Part shown: piece by piece, positions 27,019 through 35,943 of the stretch
Layout of the letters: the number at the start of each line of letters is the position of its first letter
How positions within the stretch are numbered: the first letter of the stretch is position 1
Source of the DNA: Sulfurimonas autotrophica DSM 16294
GTDB taxonomy: Bacteria > Campylobacterota > Campylobacteria > Campylobacterales > Sulfurimonadaceae
DNA: 64,000 bases
Assembly: GCF_000147355.1 (NCBI RefSeq)
Contig: NC_014506.1
Coordinates: 558,001 to 622,000 of the forward strand
Direction: 5' to 3'
The notes under the pieces: model-generated
Told to the model about the DNA's origin: nothing
Databases searched by the model: none
Seen by the model: only the letters and a program-made list of their open reading frames with translations
Made by a program: the position numbers and the translations under genes

Positions 27019-27071
27019 GGTTTTTAGTAATTATACCAATTTTTGTCAAATAATCAAATGCTTAATTTATC

Positions 27072-27077
27072 TATAAT
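27072..27077 (+). promoter_or_regulatory. Probable -10 element of the host-attachment-family gene
   Basis: TATAAT (CTATAATAAAG) 49 bases before the ATG at 27127, in the divergent gap. Confidence 0.45.
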
Positions 27078-27126
27078 AAAGTATTCTTTACATATGATAA
27101 TAAAAAGCATTTAAAAAGGAAAAATT

Positions 27127-27570
27127 ATGAAATTAGACAATACGGTTATAATCGTAGCAGACGTAGGGGAATTAAAAGCGTATGAGGTAAAAAAACATGA
27201 AGATATTTTCAATAATGAACTAAAAATTAATTATTCTTTGGAATTGATTGATGATGAAAATTTTATTGAGGGCAGAAAAAAACTACAAGAGCTTAAAAGT
27301 GATGCTAACGGAAGAATTAACCACGGGAGTATAGAGGAACATAATGTTGAAGAAGAAATTGAAAAAAGAACACTTAAAGAGGTGGCGCAAGATATCAATA
27401 CAATCGTGCAACAGACAAATCCAAAATCTCTTTTCTTGGCATTTCCAAAAGAGTCAAATAAAGAATTGGTAGAGAAACTAAGCCAAGAAACAAAGGCTGT
27501 TTTGAAAAAGAATTTGGAACTGGACTTGGTAAAAGCAGACAAAGAAAAGATACTCACACATTTTCTTTAA
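27127..27570 (+). CDS. Host attachment protein family (baeRF-like)
   Basis: A 147-residue protein starting KLDNTVIIVADVGELKAYEVK, followed by a variable middle and LFLAFPKESNKELVEKLS. This is the pattern of the host-attachment (Host_attach) family, distantly related to archaeo-eukaryotic release factor domain 2. The name comes from plant-associated bacteria; the function here is unknown. A strong AAAAGGA ribosome binding site precedes the ATG. It is monocistronic or weakly linked to murL. Confidence 0.7.
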   Translation: MKLDNTVIIVADVGELKAYEVKKHEDIFNNELKINYSLELIDDENFIEGRKKLQELKSDANGRINHGSIEEHNVEEEIEKRTLKEVAQDINTIVQQTNPKSLFLAFPKESNKELVEKLSQETKAVLKKNLELDLVKADKEKILTHFL

Positions 27571-27626
27571 TGACACCCAAGCGCAGCAAGAAAGAAACTT
27601 TTAGCATATATAGAGTTAAATAAGTA

Positions 27627-27632
27627 TATAAT
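27627..27632 (+). promoter_or_regulatory. Probable -10 element of murL-murD2
   Basis: TATAAT (AGTATATAATCTG) 16 bases before the murL ATG, which would give a very short 5' leader. Confidence 0.45.
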
Positions 27633-27648
27633 CTGATAAAAATATAAA

Positions 27649-29010
27649 ATGGTTCCAATGAAAAAGTTTCAAGAGTTGCGCAAAAAATCAAATACATTTA
27701 TATATAAAAGCTATGAAATTATAGACAATGAAGAGAAAGTTATTCTGAAATTTCATTATCAGCTGGATGAAGAGGGTGAAATTACCGACTTTTTTCATCA
27801 GCTTTCACTCGATAAAAATGAAAAAATTTCTACTGATTTTGCCATGGAAAATATTGTTTTTCATATCGGTATGGCAGAAGCGATAAGCTATTATAAAATT
27901 GCCGTGCCAAAAGAGTTTGTCATAGAATGCGGCACTTTGAATGAAGCACAAAAATTGTGGTTTGCAAAGCTTTATTTTAACGGTTTGGGAGAGTTTATTT
28001 ATCTGAACTCTATTGATGTAAAACAAGATGAACTGGTACATTTTACCTCTACATGTAACGATAAAACATTTGATAAAATATCTTTAAAAACGCAGGAAAA
28101 TATCATCATCCCGATTGGCGGAGGAAAAGATTCACTTGTAAGTTATGAGCTTTTAAAAGATGAATTTCCTGATGCTTTTATGTTCTCAATGAACCCGATA
28201 GTTGCTTCAGAGGATATACTCAAAAAACACCCAGAGCACGCTATAGAGTTAAAAAGAGAACTTGATTTGAAAAAGATTTTAGACTTTAATGAACGCGGCT
28301 ATTTAAACGGGCATATTCCTTTCTCTTCTATTGTCGGGTTTATTTCTATATGGTTGGGGTTGTTGTATAAAACAAAGTATATTGTTCTTTCAAACGAATC
28401 AAGTGCTAATGAAGAAAACATTATTTATAACGGACAAAGAATCAATCATCAATACTCAAAATCCATAGAGTTTGAAAATGATTTTCGAGAGTACATCAGC
28501 AGTTTTATAACAGATGATGTGGAGTATTTCAGTTTTTTACGTCCTTTGGATGAAATACATATTGCCCAGCTTTTTGCAACATTTGCAAAAGAGTACTTTT
28601 TTACATTTCGAAGTTGTAATGTCGGGAGCAAACGTAATGAATGGTGCGGTAAATGCCCAAAATGCCTTTTTACCTACATTATGCTGTGTAACTATATCGA
28701 CGATGCAATACTGCAAAAAATATTTGGCAAAGATATACTCGATGATGCCCAACTACAAGAACTTTTTGACGGACTCTCACAAAGTGATGCTCTGAAACCT
28801 TTTGAATGCGTCGGCACGTATGATGAGGTTAATTATGCCCTGAGTAAAAAATATCATTCTTATTCTCAACGAGAATTGCCATATCTTTTGAAAAATTACA
28901 AGCCAAAAGATACGCCATATGACTTACATGTAAACTATAACGGACAAAATAACCTGCCGAAAAAATTCAAAAAGATACTTAAAAGTAATGTTGAAAAACT
29001 TAATTTCTGA
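27649..29010 (+). CDS. murL: UDP-MurNAc-L-Ala-L-Glu epimerase (MurL)
   Basis: A 453-residue protein with a GGGKDS nucleotide-binding motif (157-162, IIPIGGGKDSLVS) and a Cys-rich segment (FRSCNVGSKRNEWCGKCPKC) in the C-terminal third. This is the layout of MurL, the ATP-dependent epimerase from Xanthomonas that converts L-Glu to D-Glu while attached to UDP-MurNAc-L-Ala. The call is strongly supported by the next gene, a MurD-like ligase that overlaps by 23 bases; MurD2 and MurL form one pathway. An alternative ATG at 27658 is possible. Confidence 0.8.
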   Translation: MVPMKKFQELRKKSNTFIYKSYEIIDNEEKVILKFHYQLDEEGEITDFFHQLSLDKNEKISTDFAMENIVFHIGMAEAISYYKIAVPKEFVIECGTLNEAQKLWFAKLYFNGLGEFIYLNSIDVKQDELVHFTSTCNDKTFDKISLKTQENIIIPIGGGKDSLVSYELLKDEFPDAFMFSMNPIVASEDILKKHPEHAIELKRELDLKKILDFNERGYLNGHIPFSSIVGFISIWLGLLYKTKYIVLSNESSANEENIIYNGQRINHQYSKSIEFENDFREYISSFITDDVEYFSFLRPLDEIHIAQLFATFAKEYFFTFRSCNVGSKRNEWCGKCPKCLFTYIMLCNYIDDAILQKIFGKDILDDAQLQELFDGLSQSDALKPFECVGTYDEVNYALSKKYHSYSQRELPYLLKNYKPKDTPYDLHVNYNGQNNLPKKFKKILKSNVEKLNF

Positions 29011-30217
29011 CTTAGAACAGTATGCCAGCATAGGTATTTTCGGTTTTGGCATGGAGGGCAAATCATTTTATAATTTTGCACAAAAGTACCTGCCAAATAC
29101 AGAGCTTGTCATTATAGATAAAAATCATCCTTCTTGTGATGAAAATTATTTGGACAAGCTGGATGAAGTAGAGTTGATTGTAAAATCACCCGGTATCTCT
29201 TTATATAATCTCGGCATTGATTACAAATCCTACAAATTTTCTTCTACAACAGAACTATTGCTCAAACATTTTAAAAATCAGATTATAGGAGTGACGGGAA
29301 CAAAAGGGAAAAGCACCCTTGTCACACTCATTGACAGCTTGTTGAAAAATGCAGGTAAAAAGAGTGTTTTGTGCGGAAACATTGGTACGCCGGCTTTTGA
29401 TATACTTGAGAATCTTGATGATGAGACAACAATTGTTATGGAACTGTCATCGCACCAGCTCTACCATGTAAACTACTCTGTGCATATTGCAATTTTGACA
29501 AACCTCTTTGAAGAGCATCTGGATTATTATAAAGATGTAGATGAATATTATAGTGCAAAATTTAATATCTTTTTGCACCAAAAGAAGAATGACATTTTTA
29601 TTTACAATCTGCCGCAGAAATTGACACGAGGTTATAATGTACATGAAAATGAACTCAAGTACAATGTGGATTTTAACCTGCAAAACGGTTTTATACATAA
29701 ATCTACTTTACAAATACTTGAAAAACTAAAAGAGATTTTAGCTCTTGATGATGCAGTTTATCTGCGAACAATACAAGAGTTCAAGACACTGCCACACAGG
29801 CTGGAATTTGTAAAAAATATCAAAGGTGTTTCTTATATAAATGATTCCATTTCTACTATTCCTCAAGCTACCATTGAGGCTGTGAAAATTTTAAAAAATG
29901 TAGACACACTTATACTTGGTGGTAATGACAGAGGAGTGCATTATGACGTGCTGATAGATTTCTTGCAAAAAAGTGATATTGACAATATTATACTGTTTTC
30001 AGACACAGGGAAAAAAATTTATGATGCATTACATGTAAAAGAGAAACAAAAAGGGCTGTTTATACAAAATAACTTGCAAGAGAGTGTAAAAAAAGCTTAT
30101 AATATATCAAGAAGTATTGTGTTGTTCTCTCCGGCAGCATCTAGTTTTAATGAATATAAAAACTTTATAGAGCGTGGAGATGAATTTAAAAGTCTGGTGA
30201 ACCAACTAAAAGGATAG
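28988..30217 (+). CDS. murD2: UDP-MurNAc-L-Ala--L-glutamate ligase (MurD2-like)
   Basis: A 409-residue Mur ligase with an N-terminal Rossmann-like domain (GIFGFGMEGKSF), the ATP loop GVTGTKGKST (about 98-107), the central ELSSHQL motif and HRLEFV...INDSISTIPQAT in the last third. It resembles MurD, but the pairing with murL indicates the MurD2 variant, which adds L-Glu rather than D-Glu. The product is then epimerised by MurL. Whether a classical MurD and MurI exist elsewhere in this genome cannot be seen. Confidence 0.8.
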   Translation: MLKNLISDLEQYASIGIFGFGMEGKSFYNFAQKYLPNTELVIIDKNHPSCDENYLDKLDEVELIVKSPGISLYNLGIDYKSYKFSSTTELLLKHFKNQIIGVTGTKGKSTLVTLIDSLLKNAGKKSVLCGNIGTPAFDILENLDDETTIVMELSSHQLYHVNYSVHIAILTNLFEEHLDYYKDVDEYYSAKFNIFLHQKKNDIFIYNLPQKLTRGYNVHENELKYNVDFNLQNGFIHKSTLQILEKLKEILALDDAVYLRTIQEFKTLPHRLEFVKNIKGVSYINDSISTIPQATIEAVKILKNVDTLILGGNDRGVHYDVLIDFLQKSDIDNIILFSDTGKKIYDALHVKEKQKGLFIQNNLQESVKKAYNISRSIVLFSPAASSFNEYKNFIERGDEFKSLVNQLKG

Positions 30218-30220
30218 ATT

Positions 30221-30550
30221 ATGCCGTTTATAGATGTAGATGAAGATAATTTTGATGCTGTTTTAGCAAGAGAATTTGAAAAAGAAAAGTTTGTTATTTT
30301 AAAGTTTGGGTCCCATTATTGTGATGCATGCCAGGTTATGGAGATGGAGCTAGAAGAACTTTGTGACAGACTAACAAATGTTTCGGTATTAAGCATAGAC
30401 AGCGGGGTTTGTGAATATTTGTCACAACGTTTCTTTATTGAAGAAGTGCCGACAACTGTGATTTTTAAAGAGGCTGAGAAACAACTGTTTTACAGAACAG
30501 GTGTAACCCTTGCTGATGACATGATAGATGTTATTTTAAAAGAGTGTTAA
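30221..30550 (+). CDS. Thioredoxin-fold protein
   Basis: A 109-residue thioredoxin-like protein with the redox motif CDAC at Cys34-Cys37 (FGSHYCDACQVME) and the cis-proline loop EEVPTTVIF. It has no signal peptide, so it is cytosolic. It starts 3 bases after murD2 and may be cotranscribed. The CxxC dipeptide differs from the CGPC of classical thioredoxin, so the substrate is open. Confidence 0.82.
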   Translation: MPFIDVDEDNFDAVLAREFEKEKFVILKFGSHYCDACQVMEMELEELCDRLTNVSVLSIDSGVCEYLSQRFFIEEVPTTVIFKEAEKQLFYRTGVTLADDMIDVILKEC

Positions 30551-30551
30551 G

Positions 30552-30576
30552 AGCAGCTAGTGAAATTCTAGCTGTT
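30552..30576. terminator. Bidirectional hairpin between the thioredoxin-like gene and rho
   Basis: AGCAGCTAG (30552-30560), loop TGAAATT, then CTAGCTGTT (30568-30576) lies between two convergent genes and includes the rho stop codon. It is followed by T-rich but interrupted sequence, so its termination strength is uncertain. Confidence 0.5.
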
Positions 30577-31926
30577 TGTGTTCATGCTCTCTAAAAATTC
30601 TGCATTCGTAGGTTTTTTCCCCATAGTGTTATAAATGAATTTAAGTGCTTCAACTTCATTGTCTTGTTTATGCAACATCTGGCGAAGAATAAATACTTTT
30701 TGAAGTACTTCAGGACCAATAAGAAGTTCATCTTTACGAGTTCCTGATTTTAAAATGTCAATAGCAGGGTATATACGTCTATCTGCAATTTTTCTATCAA
30801 GAACAACTTCCATATTACCAGTACCTTTGAACTCTTCAAAAATAACTTCATCCATACGGCTTCCAGTGTCAACCAAAGCAGTCGCAATAATTGTTAAACT
30901 GCCGCCGTTTTCAATGTTTCTTGCCGCCCCAAAGAAACGTTTTGGCTTATGCAGTGCATTGGCATCCACACCACCTGAGAGAACTTTTCCGCTTGAAGGT
31001 GTTACCGTATTGTAGGCACGCGCAAGACGAGTGATAGAATCAAGTAAAATAACAACATCACGACCAAGCTCCACTCTACGTTTTGCTTTTTCTATAACCA
31101 TTTCGGCAACTTTTACATGGTTTTTTGCAGGCATATCAAAAGTAGAGCTATAAACCTCGCCTTTAACACTTCTTTCCATGTCAGTTACCTCTTCGGGACG
31201 CTCATCTACAAGCAAAACCATTAAATCAACTTCTGCATGATTTGTCGTTATCCCGTGAGCGATCTCTTTTAAAAGCTCTGTTTTACCAGATCTTGGCGGT
31301 GCAACAATCAAACCGCGCTGACCTTTACCAATAGGACAAAAAAGATCCATCATTCGTCCGGTAAGACCTTTTTCACGATATTCTAATTTGAGTTGTTCTG
31401 TCGGATAGAGCGGTGTTAAGTTTTCAAATAGAGGTCGTTTTTTACTCTCTTCCGGCGGAAGGGAGTTTACCGCTTCTATTTTTATAAGTGCATAGTAGCG
31501 TTCCTGGTCTTTTGGAGGGCGAACCTGACCTGTGACAACATCTCCGTTTCTTAGAGCAAAACGCTTGATTTGTGTGTTTGAAACGTAGGCATCATTGATA
31601 CTTTCGTTAAAACTTTGATCAATTGAACGGATAAATCCGTAGCCGTCTTGCATAATCTCCAAGATACCGCTAAAAAGAATGTAGCCGCCTTGTGCAGTCT
31701 GGGCTTTTAAAATTTCAAAAATAACATCTTGACGTTTCAGCTCATTTGGCTGTTCAACTCCAAGTTTAGTAGCAATGTCAACAAGTTCACCAATACTTTT
31801 TGTGCGTAGTTCTTCAACGCTTGAGCCTTTTACCGGTGTATGTGTTCTTGATTTTGAATTATTGTTTCTGTTATTATTGTTTTTTGTATTTTTACGAGGT
31901 TGTGTAGAAGATGCATTTTCACTCAT
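30568..31926 (-). CDS. rho: Transcription termination factor Rho
   Basis: The 452-residue hexameric RNA helicase has an Asn/Lys/Arg-rich N-terminus ([18 protein letters not shown]), then the SAP-like Rho_N domain (about 36-75), the RNA-binding cold-shock-like domain (GYGFIRS), Walker [12 protein letters not shown] (about 209-219), Walker [19 protein letters not shown], and the Q- and R-loop regions. The basic tail adds about 30 residues at the N-terminus compared with the E. coli protein. Confidence 0.96.
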   Translation of the reverse strand: MSENASSTQPRKNTKNNNNRNNNSKSRTHTPVKGSSVEELRTKSIGELVDIATKLGVEQPNELKRQDVIFEILKAQTAQGGYILFSGILEIMQDGYGFIRSIDQSFNESINDAYVSNTQIKRFALRNGDVVTGQVRPPKDQERYYALIKIEAVNSLPPEESKKRPLFENLTPLYPTEQLKLEYREKGLTGRMMDLFCPIGKGQRGLIVAPPRSGKTELLKEIAHGITTNHAEVDLMVLLVDERPEEVTDMERSVKGEVYSSTFDMPAKNHVKVAEMVIEKAKRRVELGRDVVILLDSITRLARAYNTVTPSSGKVLSGGVDANALHKPKRFFGAARNIENGGSLTIIATALVDTGSRMDEVIFEEFKGTGNMEVVLDRKIADRRIYPAIDILKSGTRKDELLIGPEVLQKVFILRQMLHKQDNEVEALKFIYNTMGKKPTNAEFLESMNTNS

Positions 31927-32012
31927 ATGTATGACTGCCTTAACTGATTAGGATTGGGATTGTAGGAAAGATTAAAAAATACCTTGCGTATCTATCTTGT
32001 TAATGGAATTTT

Positions 32013-32034
32013 ACAATAACTCTAGAGCTATTGT
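32013..32034. promoter_or_regulatory. Dyad between the chemoreceptor-like gene and rho
   Basis: ACAATA-A-CTC-TA-GAG-C-TATTGT is a 9-bp imperfect inverted repeat in the 115-base gap upstream of rho and directly after the MCP-like gene end. It could end transcription of the latter or act as a binding site upstream of rho. No T-run follows on the minus strand. Confidence 0.4.
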
Positions 32035-32041
32035 CAAGTTT

Positions 32042-33154
32042 TTATGTTTTTAGATTTACTATAGCGTCTACAACAGCCGAAATTTCTACTTTTGCTTCAC
32101 TTAATGTTTTTTGTGTCCGCTCTGCGAGTTTTCGTACTTCATCGGCAACAACTGCAAAACCGCGTCCATGCTCACCCGCACGTGCTGCTTCTATGGCAGC
32201 ATTTAAAGCCAGCAGATTTGTCTGTTCTGCTATGTCTGCTATGGTGTCAAGAACAGAGGAAATATCCTGACTTTGTGCCTGCAGGCTAGAGAGTTTTTCA
32301 TCAAATTCAAAATTATCTTCTTCATGGGTAGATATATTTGATTTATAATCTGCACAATCTTCTTCAAGCTTGTTTTTTTCTTTGTGTATGGATTGTATCT
32401 TTTCTTGAAAATCTGTAATATTTTGCTTACATGTAAACTCTAAATCCTGGAGCTTTTCTTCTAAATTTTGTTTTTGTGAAATCAGAGTATTGTGTTTATT
32501 TTGTAAAGAATTATATTGTTCTTTTATCTCATCTAATTGTGTTTCATATTCATTTTTTAGTGAATTCAGTTGGCTTTGCAGCTGTTCATTGTCATGATTG
32601 AGTTCGTTAAATACTTCAGCGGTATTTTTATTTGAACGCTTTTTTTGAAAAAGAATATAGCCTATGCCTAAACCTATCATAAGAGCGAAAAGAGCACTGA
32701 ATATGCTCAGTAGGTAAGAAGTTTGTTTTATCGTTTTTGTTTTATTAATAATCTTGTTTTTATAAATTATTTTATCTTTGTAAACAACTTTTTGTTTTTT
32801 TGTTTTTTTGTTTTGAGCTATAAGATTTTTTGCTTCTTCATTCATCTTCAAATAAAGCTCTTTTATTTGCCCAATGCTTTGAGGGCTTATTTCTGACTTA
32901 TCAAGTGTTGCAAGCGCTGCAAGTGTTTTTTCTCTTATAGCATCAAGCGAATTTGCCTTCTCTTCATCAGTGGAAAGTGCGGAGGTGATTTTGTCATGTG
33001 TTGAAAGTACAAGGTAATAAATTGCGACCTTTTGTTCAGGGGTCAAGTTTTTAGAAATGGCATCTATTCCATAGTTAAGTTTTTCATAACTTTTTTCAAG
33101 CTCTGAAGCAAAAAGAGTAAAGCAAATTAGTAGGAGGGATATAAGTATTTTCAT
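32042..33154 (-). CDS. Truncated methyl-accepting chemotaxis-like protein
   Basis: A 370-residue protein from ATG 33154 ([12 protein letters not shown]); the frame is open further upstream, but those residues overlap the neighbouring gene. It has a signal peptide, a helical periplasmic domain (about 20-130), a basic stretch and one membrane helix (about 144-166), then a long coiled coil and the MCP signalling tip [41 protein letters not shown]. Only about 20 residues follow the tip, so the descending helix and methylation sites are missing. The tip that contacts CheA/CheW is complete. It is 25 bases downstream of another hypothetical gene. Confidence 0.75.
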   Translation of the reverse strand: MKILISLLLICFTLFASELEKSYEKLNYGIDAISKNLTPEQKVAIYYLVLSTHDKITSALSTDEEKANSLDAIREKTLAALATLDKSEISPQSIGQIKELYLKMNEEAKNLIAQNKKTKKQKVVYKDKIIYKNKIINKTKTIKQTSYLLSIFSALFALMIGLGIGYILFQKKRSNKNTAEVFNELNHDNEQLQSQLNSLKNEYETQLDEIKEQYNSLQNKHNTLISQKQNLEEKLQDLEFTCKQNITDFQEKIQSIHKEKNKLEEDCADYKSNISTHEEDNFEFDEKLSSLQAQSQDISSVLDTIADIAEQTNLLALNAAIEAARAGEHGRGFAVVADEVRKLAERTQKTLSEAKVEISAVVDAIVNLKT

Positions 33155-33179
33155 ACAAAGCATTAAGCATAATCTGTTC

Positions 33180-33704
33180 CTAGGCGTAAAGTTCTTTGTT
33201 AAACTCATCAAACTCTTTGAGTGTTTTTTCCAGAAGTTTTTGTGCCTCTTTAAAAATATCTTGAGGTTCCTGGATTGCTTGGAGGGATTTGTCAAACATT
33301 TTTACTATGTTTGTTTTTATGTTGTTATTTGCTGCTTCACTGCGGTGCTCATTTGGTTTAAATATGCCGGCAATCTGCTTTGCAATTTTTGTAACGGGTG
33401 ATTTTGGTGCATCTTCATCGAGCTCTTTTAAAAACTTATTTATAAAGGGTTGCGCTTTTTTCATAAAAGCTTCTATCTCTTTTTGATCCTGTGCATCAAT
33501 CCCGTTTGAATTTATGGAAAAAGCAAATGACTGCATAGAAGAAAAACTCATAGAAGCTGAGCTTGCCTTGCCGTCTGTTTCGTAGTTGAGAGATGCAGAT
33601 TGTTCGTTTGAAAAGTCCATTGTAATGACATCTCCGCTGGATGTTTTCATCGCAATATTTAAATCATGGGAACGATAGCTGTCCATTGCATATGATGTAT
33701 TCAT
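33180..33704 (-). CDS. Hypothetical protein
   Basis: A 174-residue polar protein. The N-terminal half has short beta-strands ([19 protein letters not shown]), and the C-terminal half is helical and acidic ([17 protein letters not shown]). The pattern reminds me of flagellar or DUF5610-like uncharacterised proteins, but I cannot assign a family. It is the first gene of a two-gene unit with the MCP-like gene. Confidence 0.6.
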   Translation of the reverse strand: MNTSYAMDSYRSHDLNIAMKTSSGDVITMDFSNEQSASLNYETDGKASSASMSFSSMQSFAFSINSNGIDAQDQKEIEAFMKKAQPFINKFLKELDEDAPKSPVTKIAKQIAGIFKPNEHRSEAANNNIKTNIVKMFDKSLQAIQEPQDIFKEAQKLLEKTLKEFDEFNKELYA

Positions 33705-33778
33705 GCTCTTCTCTCTTTTTTACTTTTAATCTATATCGGTAATAATGAAAAATTATCAAATGTAAATGATGTTTTATA

Positions 33779-33784
33779 TACAAT
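33779..33784 (+). promoter_or_regulatory. Probable -10 element very close to the surE start
   Basis: TACAAT (TATATACAATATCG) ends 6 bases before the surE ATG and no ribosome binding site lies between, which suggests a leaderless surE transcript. Confidence 0.4.
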
Positions 33785-33790
33785 ATCGTT

Positions 33791-34576
33791 ATGAAAAATA
33801 AGTATAAAATTTTAGTAACAAATGATGACGGTTATGAGGCAAAAGGGCTGCGCTGTTTGGTAGAAGCTTTGCGTGAACTAAAAGATGTCGAGGTGACGGT
33901 TGTCGCTCCTGCAAATGAAAAATCAGCCTGCGGACACTCTTTGACATTGACAAGACCTTTGCGTTTTATCGGGACTGAAGAAAACTTTTTCAAACTCGAA
34001 GACGGAACACCTACAGACTGTGTTTATCTCTCTTTAAATGTAATTTTTCAAGGGCATAAACCTGACCTTGTCATCAGCGGTATAAACAGAGGTTCAAATA
34101 TGGGTGAAGATATTACCTACAGTGGAACGGCTGCGGGTGCAATGGAGGGCGTATTGCACAAAATTCCCTCCATCGCGATTTCTCAGGTGATGGATTTTAC
34201 AAACCCAAAGGGCGATTTTTCGCTTGCGCAAAAAACAATTCAAAAAATAGTGACAAAAATAAGAGAAAATGACTTTCCCCTGCCTGATAGAGAATTTTTA
34301 AACATCAACATTCCGCCTGATGTGCAGGACGCCGAGATGAAGATTACCTATGCAGGATATAGAATCTACTCCAATGAAGCAGATGTTCACAGTAACCCAA
34401 GAGGTGAAGAACATTATTGGCTTGGTTTGCATCCGCTTAATTTTACGGCAAGAAAGGGTGTCCCCGGTGTGAGTGATTACGAGGCGATACGTGACGGCTT
34501 TATATCTATTACACCTATAATGCTTGATTTGAGTGCACACAAAAGTATGAAAACACTAGAAAAGTGGCTGGATTAA
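33791..34576 (+). CDS. surE: 5'/3'-nucleotidase SurE
   Basis: The 261-residue stationary-phase survival phosphatase dephosphorylates nucleoside monophosphates. Metal ligands are in TNDDGYEAKG (Asn11-Asp13), SACGHS and SGINRGSNMGEDITYSGTAAGAMEG. The length is normal. Translation of the next gene starts inside the surE stop (TAATG). Confidence 0.94.
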   Translation: MKNKYKILVTNDDGYEAKGLRCLVEALRELKDVEVTVVAPANEKSACGHSLTLTRPLRFIGTEENFFKLEDGTPTDCVYLSLNVIFQGHKPDLVISGINRGSNMGEDITYSGTAAGAMEGVLHKIPSIAISQVMDFTNPKGDFSLAQKTIQKIVTKIRENDFPLPDREFLNINIPPDVQDAEMKITYAGYRIYSNEADVHSNPRGEEHYWLGLHPLNFTARKGVPGVSDYEAIRDGFISITPIMLDLSAHKSMKTLEKWLD

Positions 34577-35220
34577 TGCAAAAATATGACCGTATAAAAC
34601 TGGTAGTTAAAGATGATTTTAACAAACTTGAAGATGCTAAAATTATACTTTTGGGGGTCGGCGGTGTTGGCAGTTTTTGTCTGGATTGTTTATATAGAAG
34701 CGGTGTCAAAAATATTACTATAGTTGACTTTGATAGCTATGATATGTCAAATCAAAACCGTCAAATGTGGTCAGAGCTGCATGAGGGTGAGATAAAAGTA
34801 GAGGCACTCAAAGAGCATTATCCGGAGCTTGAAATCATCAACAAGCGTATAGATGAAGCCTGGGTGCAGGAGTTTGATTTTGATGCCTTTGATTTGGTGC
34901 TTGATGCCATAGATGACAGAAATGCAAAACTTGCAATCGCGCAAAAATGTCATAAAAAACTCATCTCTTCTTTTGGAAGTGCCAAAAGGCTTGACCCGAC
35001 AAAGGTGCAGGTGGGCGACATTTGGAAAAGTTACGGTGATAAGTTCGGCTCAAAAATCCGGTATGAGCTGAAAAAACGCGGCTTTAACAAAAAATATAAA
35101 GTGATTTTTTCAAGCGAAGAAGCAACCATAAAAGAAAAAGGCAGTTTTATGGGTGTAACGGCAACATTTGGACTGACTATGTGTGCAGAGACAATTAAAA
35201 AAATAAGAGAAGGGAAATAA
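34576..35220 (+). CDS. tcdA: tRNA threonylcarbamoyladenosine dehydratase (TcdA/ThiF-like)
   Basis: A 214-residue E1-like enzyme with the nucleotide motif LGVGGVGSFCLDCLYRSG (about 30-47), the Arg of NQNRQ, and DAIDDRNAKLAI. This matches the MoeB/HesA/ThiF superfamily, CsdL/TcdA branch, which cyclises t6A to ct6A in tRNA at the cost of ATP. It is shorter than E. coli TcdA (268). I chose the ATG that overlaps the surE stop; an in-frame GTG at 34564 is unlikely. Confidence 0.82.
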   Translation: MQKYDRIKLVVKDDFNKLEDAKIILLGVGGVGSFCLDCLYRSGVKNITIVDFDSYDMSNQNRQMWSELHEGEIKVEALKEHYPELEIINKRIDEAWVQEFDFDAFDLVLDAIDDRNAKLAIAQKCHKKLISSFGSAKRLDPTKVQVGDIWKSYGDKFGSKIRYELKKRGFNKKYKVIFSSEEATIKEKGSFMGVTATFGLTMCAETIKKIREGK

Positions 35221-35223
35221 AAT

Positions 35224-35607
35224 TTGTTTGATTTTTTAGACAGTGACTGGTTTAACATAGGCTTACAAATTGTTTTTGTATTGCTAATATATTATGATGT
35301 AAAAAAGTGGCGGGCAACGAAAAAAAGAGAACATGTATTGAATATTGTGCTTACTATAGGCTTTGGTATCTGGGCATTGTATCCCTATTATACTTCTTAT
35401 ATGGGTTGGAAAGAGGGACAGAAAAAAGAGATGCTTTCACACTGCAAGGGCGATGAAAACTCTACGAAGCTTTGCAAGTGTTTGGATGACGCAACATTTA
35501 AAGAATACATGTATGATGAGTATAAAAAACTTGATAAAAACAGCAGTGAATACAAAGAATTTATAAAAGATGCGAAAGAGGATTGTTTAGATGATTCATG
35601 GTTTTGA
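35224..35607 (+). CDS. Hypothetical two-TM membrane protein
   Basis: A 127-residue protein from a TTG start, with two hydrophobic segments (about 10-25 and 38-56) and a charged C-terminal domain with four cysteines (LSHCKGD, KLCKCLDD, EDCLDD). The cysteine domain would be on one side of the membrane and could bind a metal or form disulfides. No family is recognised. It overlaps the next gene by 17 bases. Confidence 0.6.
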   Translation: MFDFLDSDWFNIGLQIVFVLLIYYDVKKWRATKKREHVLNIVLTIGFGIWALYPYYTSYMGWKEGQKKEMLSHCKGDENSTKLCKCLDDATFKEYMYDEYKKLDKNSSEYKEFIKDAKEDCLDDSWF

Positions 35608-35842
35608 TGTAGATGCACCTTTGGTGTGCGAAGGTATTATAGGTGACGGTTGCGGCGGTGGACGTTTTTTTCTTGTAGAAAATGAAACGCTTTTAGCCTA
35701 TGATCCTCAGACTCAGAGTAAAATCTTTCTTCTTGACGGCATAAAAAATGCCAAATCACTCAGTAAAAAAACGTGTATGCTAACAATAGAGTGTGAAGAT
35801 GAAGTTATAGAATTTGATCTCTCGGCATTGAAAAGAGTCTAA
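35591..35842 (+). CDS. Small hypothetical protein
   Basis: 83 residues, acidic, with GDGCGGGRFFLVENE and an all-beta look. It is the last gene of the surE unit and overlaps the previous gene by 17 bases. No signal peptide, membrane segment or known motif is seen. Confidence 0.6.
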   Translation: MIHGFDVDAPLVCEGIIGDGCGGGRFFLVENETLLAYDPQTQSKIFLLDGIKNAKSLSKKTCMLTIECEDEVIEFDLSALKRV

Positions 35843-35847
35843 GATCT

Positions 35848-35943
35848 CTTTACATGTAAAGCTTGTAACTCTTTTCGGAACCCAGACTTTTAAACGCTAA
35901 AGCGTGGCTTAGAAAAAAACTAAATTTTTTTCTGTAATCTGGG
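35848..35943. repeat. Multi-hairpin intergenic element, copy 1, with convergent terminator
   Basis: It lies between two convergent genes. It starts with the palindrome CTTTACATGTAAAG (35848-35861) and has TTTTCGGAA at 35872-35880, a motif shared with the element at 52151. CCCAGA (35881-35886) pairs with TCTGGG (35938-35943), closing over ACGCT/AGCGT (35894-35905) and AGAAAAAAA/TTTTTTTCT (35911-35933). The A/T-run hairpin is a credible bidirectional terminator. The branched design and shared motif suggest a dispersed element. Confidence 0.55.

Noticed and set aside
31850-31920. AT-rich repeat of Asn codons near the rho start
   Set aside because: It is the Asn-rich N-terminal tail of Rho, which is common in this family, not a contingency repeat.
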